From Chthoniobacter flavus (GTDB lineage: Bacteria; Verrucomicrobiota; Verrucomicrobiia; Chthoniobacterales; Terrimicrobiaceae), in assembly GCA_945860745.1 (NCBI GenBank), contig CAMASH010000002.1, forward strand, positions 1-64,000: a stretch of DNA of 64,000 nucleotides. The letters are read 5' to 3'. Made by a program: the position numbers and the translations under genes. Positions 56,547 through 64,000 of the stretch are shown here, one piece after another. Positions within the stretch are counted from its first letter, which is position 1, and each line of letters starts with the position of its first letter. A model generated the notes under the pieces. It was given only the letters and a program-made list of their open reading frames with translations. It did no database searches and was not told the origin of the DNA.

Positions 56547-57747
56547 TTGGAGGGACAGGGTGCCTCCAATCACAGCTCGCGCGGGCAAGCCGCAGGCTTC
56601 TTCACCGGCCTTGCCCCGGCTCGAGCAGGCGGCAGGCAACGTGGACTTGGAAGCGCCGCCCTCGCCGATAGTTATCGCGGATTACGGCGCGTCCCAAGGG
56701 CGGAACTCCCTGGTTCCGGTCGCCGCGGCAATTGGACGGCTGCGGGCGCGTGTTGGTTCCAGGCGCGCGATCTCCGTTGTCCACCCCGATCTGGCCGGCA
56801 ATGACTTTGCGGCCCTCTTCCAACTCCTCACAAACGATGCGGCCAGCTACCTCCGCCGTGATTCTGCTGCCTTCTCCTCGGCCGTCGGCCGGTCATTCTA
56901 CGAACAAATCCTGCCCTCCGGGATAGTAAGTCGCTGTAAACAAATAAAGGGAGCAACCTCACTTGTTCTTTTGGCCTCTTGGCTGCGTTGGTTATCCCCC
57001 GTGCACCCTGGCTCTCTCCTTCGTCGAGTCTGGCCAGAGGCCAAAACTCCTGCGCCATCTTGCCACCTTTATTTATTTACAGCTCCTAACGCCGGGATGG
57101 AGCGCTTGGGCGGTGCAATGGCTCAGCCGTGTGCCGGCCATCATTCCGGACCAGGGGCAAGTCGCCTTCAGCCGGGACCACGCTGCGCCAGCGGCCTCCA
57201 CGCGACAGGCGGACGAGGACGGGCGAACGTTCCTCACCCATCGGGCCCGCGCAATGCGAACGGGTGCCCGGCTGGTCATCCTCACAATGGCGCGGGACGA
57301 TTCCGGCGACTTGGGATACCAGTCGGTGCTCGAGGCCATGTCTGCGTCACTGCTGGAGCTGATTGACCAAGGCCTGATCCACGCCGAAGAGGTGCGCCGC
57401 ATACGGTGGGGCGCACACGCGCAGAGTTCACGGCGCCGTTCGGGCCGGACGGTCGCTTTGCCGGCTGAGCGATGGAACCCCTCGAGGTTTTCAGCGGCGA
57501 AGACGGAATTTGGCAGGACTTCGAACGCACTCAAGAGGCCGGCGCGTTCGGCGCGCAATGGGCCGCGTTCTCGCGGGCTTCCGTATTTCCGACCCTCGCG
57601 GCGGAATTGGACGGAGGCCCCGGCGATCCGCGAGGCCCCGATTTCCTCCAGCGCATGGAAGCAGAGATGGCGAAGCGGCTGGCGACAGCTCCCGTGCGGA
57701 TGAAAATCCCGCTGGCGAAGAGGGTGTTGGTGAAACAGGCGGACTGA
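56547..57747 (+). pseudogene. SABATH-type carboxyl methyltransferase, frameshifted and split by a MITE
   Basis: Pieces in three frames align in order: EGQGASNHSSRGQAAG (56550), PALPRLEQAAGNVDLE with IVIADYGASQGRNSLVPVAA (56610-56720), FYEQILPSGIV (56898-56928), then after a 158-bp insert TPGWSAWAVQWLSRVPAIIP (57089), RTRAEFTAPFGPDGRFAG (57412), a TGA at 57466, and MEPLEVFSGEDG to PLAKRVLVK (57472-57747). The order is that of bacterial SABATH methyltransferases (SAM-dependent carboxyl or small-molecule methylation). It is inactive through at least two frameshifts, one stop and the insert. Confidence 0.88.
56929..57086. mobile_element. 158-bp MITE with TA target duplication
   Basis: Terminal inverted repeats GCTGTAAACAAATAAAGG (56933-56950) and CCTTTATTTATTTACAGC (57066-57083) match at 17 of 18 positions. 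TA at 56927-56928 and at 57087-57088 is the target duplication. Removing the element and one TA rejoins the host gene in frame (GIV-TPGWSAW). It encodes no protein. TA duplication points to an IS630/Tc1-mariner-type transposase acting in trans. Confidence 0.85.
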
Positions 57748-57880
57748 TCTCTGTGAGCCAGGCGGAACCTGACCGCGCGCTATTTTTACAGATTGCGCCA
57801 ACGCATTCTTCGAACATACTCTGAAGAATCCCCATGCTGGCGACATCCGATTTGTTTTTCGTCCCTTTGGTTTGCCCGGC

Positions 57881-58900
57881 ATGACGGTTCCGCTCGACAT
57901 CGAGCAAACGCACGATCTGATCGACTATCTCCGCGGCCGGGGGCTCTTTGCCAAGGACGACGTTTGCGCCGCCGTGATCCTGCGAGGCGGAGTCTCCAAC
58001 AAAACCGTCCTCGTGCAGGGACCGTCGCGGAGCATCGTCGTCAAACAGGCCCTCGAAAAATTGCGGGTGGCCGCGGACTGGCATGCCGATCCCGCGCGCA
58101 TCGAGCGCGAAGCTCTCGGACTGAGGCTTCTGGAACACCTGGCCCCGCCCGGATCCCTCACCCCGTTCGTCTTTGAGGATGCGCCCCTTTTTCTTTTGGG
58201 GATGGAAGCGGTGCCTGATCCGCACGAAAACTGGAAAACCGTCTTGTTGCGGGGCGAGATCGCGGAGGATGCCACGATACAATTTGGAGCCCTTCTCGGC
58301 CGGATCCATTTTCAGGGAACGAAACTCGATGAAGCGGCCATTCGCCCCATTCAGGACCGCCACTTTTTTCAGGAGCTGCGGGTCGATCCCTACTACCACT
58401 TCACCGCCAGAAAAAATCCCGCCGCGGCGGACTTTTACGCGCAGCTCATCCGCGACATGGAGGCGGCACCCCGGACGGTGGTGCATGGGGATTTCAGTCC
58501 CAAGAACATCCTGATCCACCAGGGCCGCCTGATCCTGCTCGACCATGAGGTGATCCACTACGGCGACCCGACCTTCGATCTGGGCTTTGCACTGACCCAT
58601 CTGCTTTCCAAGGCAAATCACCTGCGATTGACCCGGCAACTGTTCCTCCAGGCGTCCGAAAAGTTCTGGCAGTCCTATCTGACGGAGGCGGGCCCGTTGA
58701 CCGGCGAGAGGGACTTCGAATCCCGTGCTTGCCGTCACACACTGGCCTGCCTACTGGCCCGGATTGACGGTCGCTCTCCTCTTGAATATCTCAATCCAGA
58801 TGAGCAGGTCGTACAAAAATTGGCGGCCCTCGAACTCCTGCGAAATCCACCCGCCCACATCCCCGATTTGATCCGGGAGTTCGGATCCTGTCTGCCCTAG
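57881..58900 (+). CDS. APH-fold small-molecule kinase
   Basis: From MTVPLDIEQTHDLIDYLRGR the protein has 339 residues. The kinase N-lobe is reduced (SRSIVVKQALEKLRV with the Lys), the catalytic loop is VVHGDFSPKNILI near 208, and the metal Asp is in LLDHEVIHYGDPTFD near 227. APH/methylthioribose-kinase relatives phosphorylate sugars or alcohols. It is followed six bases later by an enolase-like gene, so the two probably act in one pathway. Confidence 0.83.
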   Translation: MTVPLDIEQTHDLIDYLRGRGLFAKDDVCAAVILRGGVSNKTVLVQGPSRSIVVKQALEKLRVAADWHADPARIEREALGLRLLEHLAPPGSLTPFVFEDAPLFLLGMEAVPDPHENWKTVLLRGEIAEDATIQFGALLGRIHFQGTKLDEAAIRPIQDRHFFQELRVDPYYHFTARKNPAAADFYAQLIRDMEAAPRTVVHGDFSPKNILIHQGRLILLDHEVIHYGDPTFDLGFALTHLLSKANHLRLTRQLFLQASEKFWQSYLTEAGPLTGERDFESRACRHTLACLLARIDGRSPLEYLNPDEQVVQKLAALELLRNPPAHIPDLIREFGSCLP

Positions 58901-58906
58901 CATCCC

Positions 58907-60187
58907 ATGTTCACCATTCAGAAAGTCAGCGCCCTCGAAATCCTCGACAGCCGCGGCCGCCCGACGGTCAAGGCCACCTGTGTCTTTCAGGACGGCACAA
59001 CCGCCTCCGCCTCCGTTCCTTCCGGGGCCTCCACCGGCGCCGCCGAAGCCATTGAGCTTCGCGACGGCGACCCGAAGCGCTATCAGGGCCTGGGCTGTAG
59101 GAAGGCCGTGGCCAACATCAACCGCGACATCAACGCCGCCTTGGCGGGGCGGACCGTTAAGGCGCAGGAAGAAGTTGACGCCGTCACAAGAGAGTTGGAC
59201 GGCACTGCGAATAAATCGCGTCTCGGCGCGAACGCCCATCTGGCCGTCTCCCTCGCCTTTGCGCGGGCTTGTGCCCAGGCCCGGCGGGTTCCACTTTACC
59301 AGCATTTCGCCGACATGATGGGGCAGCCTCTGCGCACCCTGCCGCGGCCCACGATCAATCTCTTCAGCGGCGGGAAGCACGCCGGCGAACTCTGTCCCCT
59401 TCAGGATGTTTTGGTGGTGCCCGTTTCCGCCACGACCATTGACCAATCCCTGGCCGACACCTTTGCGGTCTATCAATCCGCGGCAAAGCTCATCGCCAAA
59501 AAATATCACATGCGTCCGCTCAGTGCTGATGAAGGGGGACTCGCCCCGATTTTTCCCGATCCGGAAGCCATGTTCGCAGATGCCGTCGAGGCGATTGAGC
59601 AAGCCGGCCTCCGCCCCGGCCACGATGTGGCCCTGGCCGTGGATGTCGCATCCAGTCATTTTCACACCGCAAACGGCTATCAACTGGGCGACCGTCTGCT
59701 TGATAGCCCGACGATGATCGAAGAGCTGGCGCGCTGGGCGAAAAACTATCCGCTCGTCAGCCTGGAGGACGGACTCTCCGAGGAGGATTGGGACCACTGG
59801 CCCAAATTGCGCGAAACGCTCTCCGGCCAAACCCGGGTCGTCGGCGATGATCTCCTATGCACCAACCCGGAACGCATCCGCAAGGCGGTGGAACTCGGAG
59901 CCGCCGACACCCTCCTACTCAAGGTCAACCAGATCGGCAGCTTGAGCGAGGCAAAGGACGCCTGCCTCCTCGCCCGCAGAGCCGGCTGGCAGGTTACCAT
60001 CAGCGCCCGCAGCGGGGAAACCGAGGACGACTGGCTGGCCGATCTGGCCGTTGGCTGGGCCGGAGATCAGATCAAAGTCGGCTCCATCACCCAGTCCGAA
60101 CGCCTGAGCAAATACAATCGGCTTCTGGAGATCGAAACCGCGACCCGGCTCCCCCTGGTCACTTGGCCGACGCCTGCCCCTCTCTGA
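58907..60187 (+). CDS. Divergent enolase-family protein
   Basis: The 426-residue protein has the enolase plan: VPSGASTGAAEAIELRDGD near 37, GGKHAG near 148, SADEGGLAP near 201, SLEDGLSEEDW near 283, GDDLLCTNPERI near 309, LLKVNQIGS near 333 (base Lys), and VGSITQSERLSKYNR near the end. Two catalytic places differ from true enolases: Q-D instead of Q-E after GGKHAG, and SARSGE instead of SHRSGE, replacing the active-site His with Ala. Together with the neighbouring kinase this suggests a different phospho-substrate. It may not be the cell's glycolytic enolase. Confidence 0.85.
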   Translation: MFTIQKVSALEILDSRGRPTVKATCVFQDGTTASASVPSGASTGAAEAIELRDGDPKRYQGLGCRKAVANINRDINAALAGRTVKAQEEVDAVTRELDGTANKSRLGANAHLAVSLAFARACAQARRVPLYQHFADMMGQPLRTLPRPTINLFSGGKHAGELCPLQDVLVVPVSATTIDQSLADTFAVYQSAAKLIAKKYHMRPLSADEGGLAPIFPDPEAMFADAVEAIEQAGLRPGHDVALAVDVASSHFHTANGYQLGDRLLDSPTMIEELARWAKNYPLVSLEDGLSEEDWDHWPKLRETLSGQTRVVGDDLLCTNPERIRKAVELGAADTLLLKVNQIGSLSEAKDACLLARRAGWQVTISARSGETEDDWLADLAVGWAGDQIKVGSITQSERLSKYNRLLEIETATRLPLVTWPTPAPL

Positions 60188-60267
60188 CTGCGATTGAAGC
60201 CAAGAGGCGGTAGAGGAATAACGACAGAGAAGATGGGAAACGCCTGGCCAACAGGGCCTAACAGCCT

Positions 60268-61614
60268 CTAGGCGGCCGCGGCATCGAAGGCGGCATCGAG
60301 GACTTCCAGCAGGAAGTCGGCATCGGCCTTGGTGATGCACATGGGCGGGGAAAAGCGGATGGTCTGGCCCCAGAGTCCGCCTTTGCCCAGCAGCAGGCCC
60401 AGGTCGCGGGCTTTTTCCAGCACGGCCGCACAGGCTTCCTTGGCGGGTTCCTTGGTTGCGCGGTCCTTCACCAGTTCGATCCCGAGCATGAGACCTTTGC
60501 CGCGCACGTCGCCGATGATGGCGTGTTTTTGCTTCAGCTTTTCGAGTCCGGCCAGAATGTAGCGGCCCAAGTTGAGGGAGTTTTGCTGGAGGTTTTCCTT
60601 CTCGATGACTTCGAGGACAGCTTTGCCGATCGCGCTGACGACGGGGTTTCCGCCAAAGGTGTTAAAGTGGATTTTCTGCGCGAGGACGCTGGCGATCTCG
60701 GGGGTGGTGACGACCGCGGCGAGCGGGGCGCCGTTGCCGATGCTCTTGGCCATGGTGACGATGTCAGGAATTACGCCCTGCGTTTCGAAGCCCCAGTAAT
60801 GCGTGCCGGTGCGACCGAAGCCGGTCTGGACTTCGTCGGCGATGCAGACGCCGCCGGCGGCGCGGATGTGTTCGTAGGCGTGCTGGAGGTAGCCGTCGGG
60901 AAAGACGACAAAGCCGCCGACGCCCTGGATGGATTCGGCGATGAAGCCGGCGACTTTGCCGGACGTGGCGTAATCAATAACCGACTTGACGTCGTCGGCA
61001 TATTTTTTTCCGGCCTCGGGATCGTCGTAACCGTAGTTCCCCCGGTAGCAATAGGGGGCCTGGGCATGGTGGACTCCGAAACTGTGGGGCACATTGAATT
61101 TCCACGAACTGTGGGCGGTCACAGCCATGCCGGCGGCGTTGCCGCCGTGGTAGGCGTTGCGCAGGGCGATGACGTCGTAGTTGCCGGTGTAGAGCCGGGC
61201 CATAAGAAGCGCGAGGTCGTTGGCCTCGGAGCCGGAATTGACGAAGGAGCAGACCTTGAGTTTTCCGGGGAGCTTCGAAGCGAGTTTCTCAGCGTATTCG
61301 GCGATCTTGGGCTGGAGATAAATGGTGGTGGAATGCTGAAGCGTTTCGTTCTGCTCGCGGGCCGCTTTGACGATGTGGGGATGGCAGTGTCCGGCACTGA
61401 TGGTGACGATACCGCCGAGTCCGTCGAGGTAGCGTTTGCCGGTCTCGTCCCAGACGTATTGCATGCTGCCCTCCACCAGCATGATCGGTTTTTTGTAGTA
61501 GAGAAAAAGTCCGGGGCTGAGGAATTCCTTGCGCAGGGCGAGGACCTTTTCGGCGGAGGGGCCGGTGTAGGGTTTCGGCTGATGACTGGAGGGGGGCAGA
61601 ACAGGCGTGGTCAT
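60268..61614 (-). CDS. Class III aminotransferase (AGXT2-like)
   Basis: The 448-residue PLP enzyme shows [20 protein letters not shown] near 113, [20 protein letters not shown] near 210, [20 protein letters not shown], and the Schiff-base Lys in [11 protein letters not shown] near 283. It resembles alanine-glyoxylate/beta-aminoisobutyrate aminotransferases (AGXT2, PydD2-like), which use beta-amino acids from pyrimidine breakdown. The NCS1 permease upstream, usually for uracil, hydantoin or allantoin, agrees. No dihydropyrimidinase gene is in the window. Confidence 0.85.
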   Translation of the reverse strand: MTTPVLPPSSHQPKPYTGPSAEKVLALRKEFLSPGLFLYYKKPIMLVEGSMQYVWDETGKRYLDGLGGIVTISAGHCHPHIVKAAREQNETLQHSTTIYLQPKIAEYAEKLASKLPGKLKVCSFVNSGSEANDLALLMARLYTGNYDVIALRNAYHGGNAAGMAVTAHSSWKFNVPHSFGVHHAQAPYCYRGNYGYDDPEAGKKYADDVKSVIDYATSGKVAGFIAESIQGVGGFVVFPDGYLQHAYEHIRAAGGVCIADEVQTGFGRTGTHYWGFETQGVIPDIVTMAKSIGNGAPLAAVVTTPEIASVLAQKIHFNTFGGNPVVSAIGKAVLEVIEKENLQQNSLNLGRYILAGLEKLKQKHAIIGDVRGKGLMLGIELVKDRATKEPAKEACAAVLEKARDLGLLLGKGGLWGQTIRFSPPMCITKADADFLLEVLDAAFDAAAA

Positions 61615-61621
61615 GGGAGTT

Positions 61622-61706
61622 ATTTTACAAAAGGAAACGAAGGGAACGAAGGAGGAAATTGTCTGACTATTTCTTGGTTATCTTCGCGACCTTCTGTTCG
61701 AATGTT
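61622..61706. repeat. GAAG/CTTC-rich imperfect palindrome
   Basis: On the minus strand GAACAGAAGGTCGCGAAG (about 61706-61689) is mirrored by CTTCGTTCCCTTCGTTTCC (about 61650-61632) followed by TTTTGTAAAA. It fills the permease-aminotransferase gap. Related to 25797-25862. Confidence 0.5.
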
Positions 61707-61711
61707 TAAGG

Positions 61712-63193
61712 TCAGGCGCGGGGGGCGAGTTTGCGCAAAACAATGTAGAGGAAAAAAGCCAGTCCGAAGCCCACAAACCAGGCGTAATGGTAGAGAGCGA
61801 CGAGGCAGAGCGGAAAAACGCCGGGGCCGGCGAGTTTCACCTGCACGAGAAATCCGGGCAGACTGGGCAGCACCCCAAGAACAAGGGCGGCGATAGCGAC
61901 CAGGCTGAAGCCGCCGGTGAAACGGTAGGCTCCATGGGATTGGTAAAGGGCGACCGGGTCGAGTTCCTTGCGGCGGCAGACGAAGTAATCGGCGATAAGA
62001 ATCCCGCCGATGGGTCCGAGCAGAGCGCTGAACCCGCCGAGCAAGGTGAAGATGGAGACATCGGGATCGGCCAGCAGCTTCCAAGGCATCATCAAAATAC
62101 CGACAACGCCGGTGATATAGCCGCCGGTGCGGAAGGAGATTTTGTGCGGAGCCAGGTTGGAAAAATCGTTGGCCGGGCTGACCACATTGGCGGCGATGTT
62201 GGTGGCCAGCGTGGCGATGGAGAGCGCGAGCATGGCGATGACCAGGACGATGGGGTTGCTGAATTTTGTCAGCAGAATGGTGGGATCCCAAATGGTCTCG
62301 CCCTAAATCACCGCGGTGGCGGAGGTGACAGCAACACCGATGAACGAATAGAGCGCCATGGTCGGAGGGAGGCCGATGGCCTGCCCAATCACCTGATCGC
62401 GTTGCGACTTGGCGTAGCGGGAGAAGTCCGGGATGTTGAGGGAGAGCGTGGCCCAGAACCCAATCATTCCGGTGAGGGCCGGAAAGAAAACAACCCAGAA
62501 TTGCCCGGCCTTGGGCTGGCCGGGAGAAAACTGGGAGGGTTGGGAAAGCATGGCGCCGAAACCGCCGGCCTTATCATAAGCCCACCAGAGCAGGGCGAGG
62601 CCGAGAACGATGAGGAGCGGGGCCTTGATCAGCAGCAGCCCGCGGATGCAATCAATGCCCTTGGAGATCACCCCCATGTTGATGCCCCAGAAAAAGAGAA
62701 AACAGGCCGCTTGGGGCAGACTGATACCAAGCGCGGCGATGGGCGGGGACGCCAGCAGGGCCGGAAAGAAACGGCCCAGAATCTGGTAGATGGCCATGCC
62801 ACCGATCCAGGCCTGGATGCCGAACCACCCACAGGCCACGAGGGCACGGAGGATGGCGGGAATATTTGCCCCCAGCGTGCCGAAGGAAGCGCGGCAATAC
62901 ACCGGAAACGGAATGCCGTACTTCGTGCCGGCGTGGGCGTTCAGGACCATCGGAATGAGCACGATGACGTTGGCTAGGAAAATGGTGAAGATGGCCTGCG
63001 ACCAGTTCATACCGACCTGCTGGTCCACCAGGGAAGACGCGAGCAGGTAGGTCGGGATGCAGGCGGCCAGGGAGATCCACAAGGCGATGAAATTCCCCAT
63101 CCCCCATGTGCGGGAAGCCGGAAGAACGGGCGCGAGGTCGGCGTTGGACAGCGGGTTGTCGTCCCCGGAGCCGGTGGCTTGAGAATCGGGCAT
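61712..63193 (-). pseudogene. NCS1-family permease with an in-frame amber stop
   Basis: The frame from ATG 63193 reads DLAPVLPASRTWGMGNFIAL, then AGTKYGIPFPVYCRASFGTL and SLNIPDFSRYAKSQRDQVIG, all NCS1 signatures (nucleobase:cation symport). At 62303-62305 a TAG interrupts it after FIGVAVTSATAVI. It continues without a frame change as GETIWDPTILLTKFSNPIVL through the last four helices to 61712. Full length would be about 493 codons. A single substitution (or base-call error) separates it from an intact transporter. Confidence 0.88.
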
Positions 63194-63244
63194 GAACAGT
63201 CCGCTTACTTGAGCAGACCTGATGCCAAAAAGGGAGGAAACCGA

Positions 63245-64000
63245 CTAGTTTCCGTAGCCGCCGGGATTTTTGACGTGCCAGGCCCAGGCGCTTTCCACGA
63301 TGGCGCGGATATCCTGAAACTTCGGCTGCCAGCCGAGGCCGGCCCGGATTTTCTCGGACGCCGCGATGAGACGCGGCGGGTCGCCGACGCGGCGGGGTTT
63401 TTCCAGCGCGGGGATGTCCTTGCCGGTGATCTCGCGGCAGGCCGCGATGACTTCCTTGACCGAGGTGCCGCCGCCGGTGCCGAGGTTGTAGCGTTCGCTC
63501 GTCTCGGACTTGAGGGCCAGAATGTGGGCCTGAGCCAAATCGAGCACATGGATGTAGTCGCGGATGCAGGTGCCGTCGGGCGTGGGATAGTCGGTGCCGA
63601 GAATGTCCACCGACTCGCGCTGGCCGAGAGCGACCTTGAGCACGTTGGGGATGAGGTGGGTTTCGATCACGTGATCCTCGCCGAATTTCCCGGTGGCCCC
63701 GGCGGCATTGAAATAGCGCAGGGCGACATATTTGAGACCATGACATTCGTCGTACCAGCGGAGGATTTTTTCAAAGAGAAGCTTCGATTCGCCGTAGGGA
63801 TTGATGGGATTCTGCGGCAGACTTTCGTCAATCGGCACCCGCTCGGGGACGCCGAAGGTGGCGCAGGTGGAGGAGAAGACAAATTTCTGCACGCCGTTTT
63901 CCACCGCCACGTCGAGAAGGTTGATGCCGTTGGCGACGTTGTTGCGGAAATACTTGGACGGATTCTGCATGGACTCGCCGACGAGGGCGTTGGCGGCGAA
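63245..64000 (-). CDS. galE: UDP-glucose 4-epimerase (partial, runs off the window)
   Basis: The C-terminal 251 residues are present; the frame is open through the window edge (FAANALVGESMQNPSKYF at the edge). Catalytic residues are in VFSSTCATFG and the YGESK motif; NPYGESKLLFEKI, YNLGTGGGTSVKEVI and the end RRVGDPPRLIAASEKI are GalE hallmarks. The N-terminal Rossmann Gly motif lies outside. The enzyme interconverts UDP-glucose and UDP-galactose, consistent with lacZ and the galactolipid-type glycosyltransferase elsewhere. Confidence 0.94.
   Translation of the reverse strand, partial: FAANALVGESMQNPSKYFRNNVANGINLLDVAVENGVQKFVFSSTCATFGVPERVPIDESLPQNPINPYGESKLLFEKILRWYDECHGLKYVALRYFNAAGATGKFGEDHVIETHLIPNVLKVALGQRESVDILGTDYPTPDGTCIRDYIHVLDLAQAHILALKSETSERYNLGTGGGTSVKEVIAACREITGKDIPALEKPRRVGDPPRLIAASEKIRAGLGWQPKFQDIRAIVESAWAWHVKNPGGYGN

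Overview
The window is GC-rich (roughly 60% by eye) bacterial chromosome, mostly housekeeping genes, with repeats and decayed genes in the gaps. The gene mix suggests Verrucomicrobiota: class I fructose-bisphosphate aldolase, RRM proteins with Gly-rich or Ser/Arg-rich tails, a Lys-rich 'IIAAQKARWAKV' repeat protein, many secreted proteins with short signal peptides, a stand-alone prepilin, and a 2,000-residue TPR protein. This placement is inference from content; no rRNA or tRNA gene was seen.

Layout. 1-2.8 kb: repeat-bearing gap, orphan AbrB-type antitoxin, HEAT-THUMP-like RNA methylase and a 31-codon basic ORF. 2.9-6 kb: engB, an RRM protein, and a PIN-PhoH ATPase. 6-19.3 kb: one long minus-strand run of eight genes (two secreted proteins, ACT protein, DUF4412 protein, giant TPR protein, secreted protein, tyrS, lacZ). 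19.4-24 kb: hrpB, then a toxin-antitoxin patch with one intact vapBC flanked by two wrecked vapC copies. 24-29.8 kb: HAD phosphatase, YfcH-like epimerase, amidase, truA, ruvX, maf. 29.8-32.9 kb: dnaB-rplI with a Phd-PIN module bracketed by a copy of the dnaB 3' end. 32.9-41.2 kb: broken EstB-like hydrolase, TPR protein, aldolase with a candidate structured RNA upstream, glgC, glmS, and a nucleotidyltransferase pair behind a palindromic operator. 41.4-46.7 kb: a six-gene run that looks like membrane-lipid modification (two Cfa-type methyltransferases, DUF1475, DUF1295, a TPR protein, an MGDG-synthase-like glycosyltransferase). 46.8-54.5 kb: methyltransferase, repeat protein, universal stress protein, rarA, M29 aminopeptidase, rlpA, a gutted hflX, miaA, second RRM protein. 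54.8-64 kb: prepilin pair, a SABATH-type methyltransferase pseudogene split by a 158-bp MITE, a kinase plus divergent enolase, class III aminotransferase, an NCS1 permease with an internal stop, and partial galE.

Gene decay stands out: at least five genes are recognisably broken (vapC twice, the EstB-like hydrolase, hflX, the SABATH methyltransferase, the NCS1 permease), several by a single in-frame stop. Gaps carry hairpin repeats of REP/REPIN type and GAAG/CTTC-rich palindromes. The best candidates for undescribed biology are the structured RNA upstream of the aldolase (about 35,947-36,119), the operator-controlled nucleotidyltransferase pair (40,179-41,191), the lipid run, the kinase/variant-enolase pair, and the TA-bearing segment framed by the duplicated dnaB end. 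All functions are read from sequence motifs; no database search was possible.
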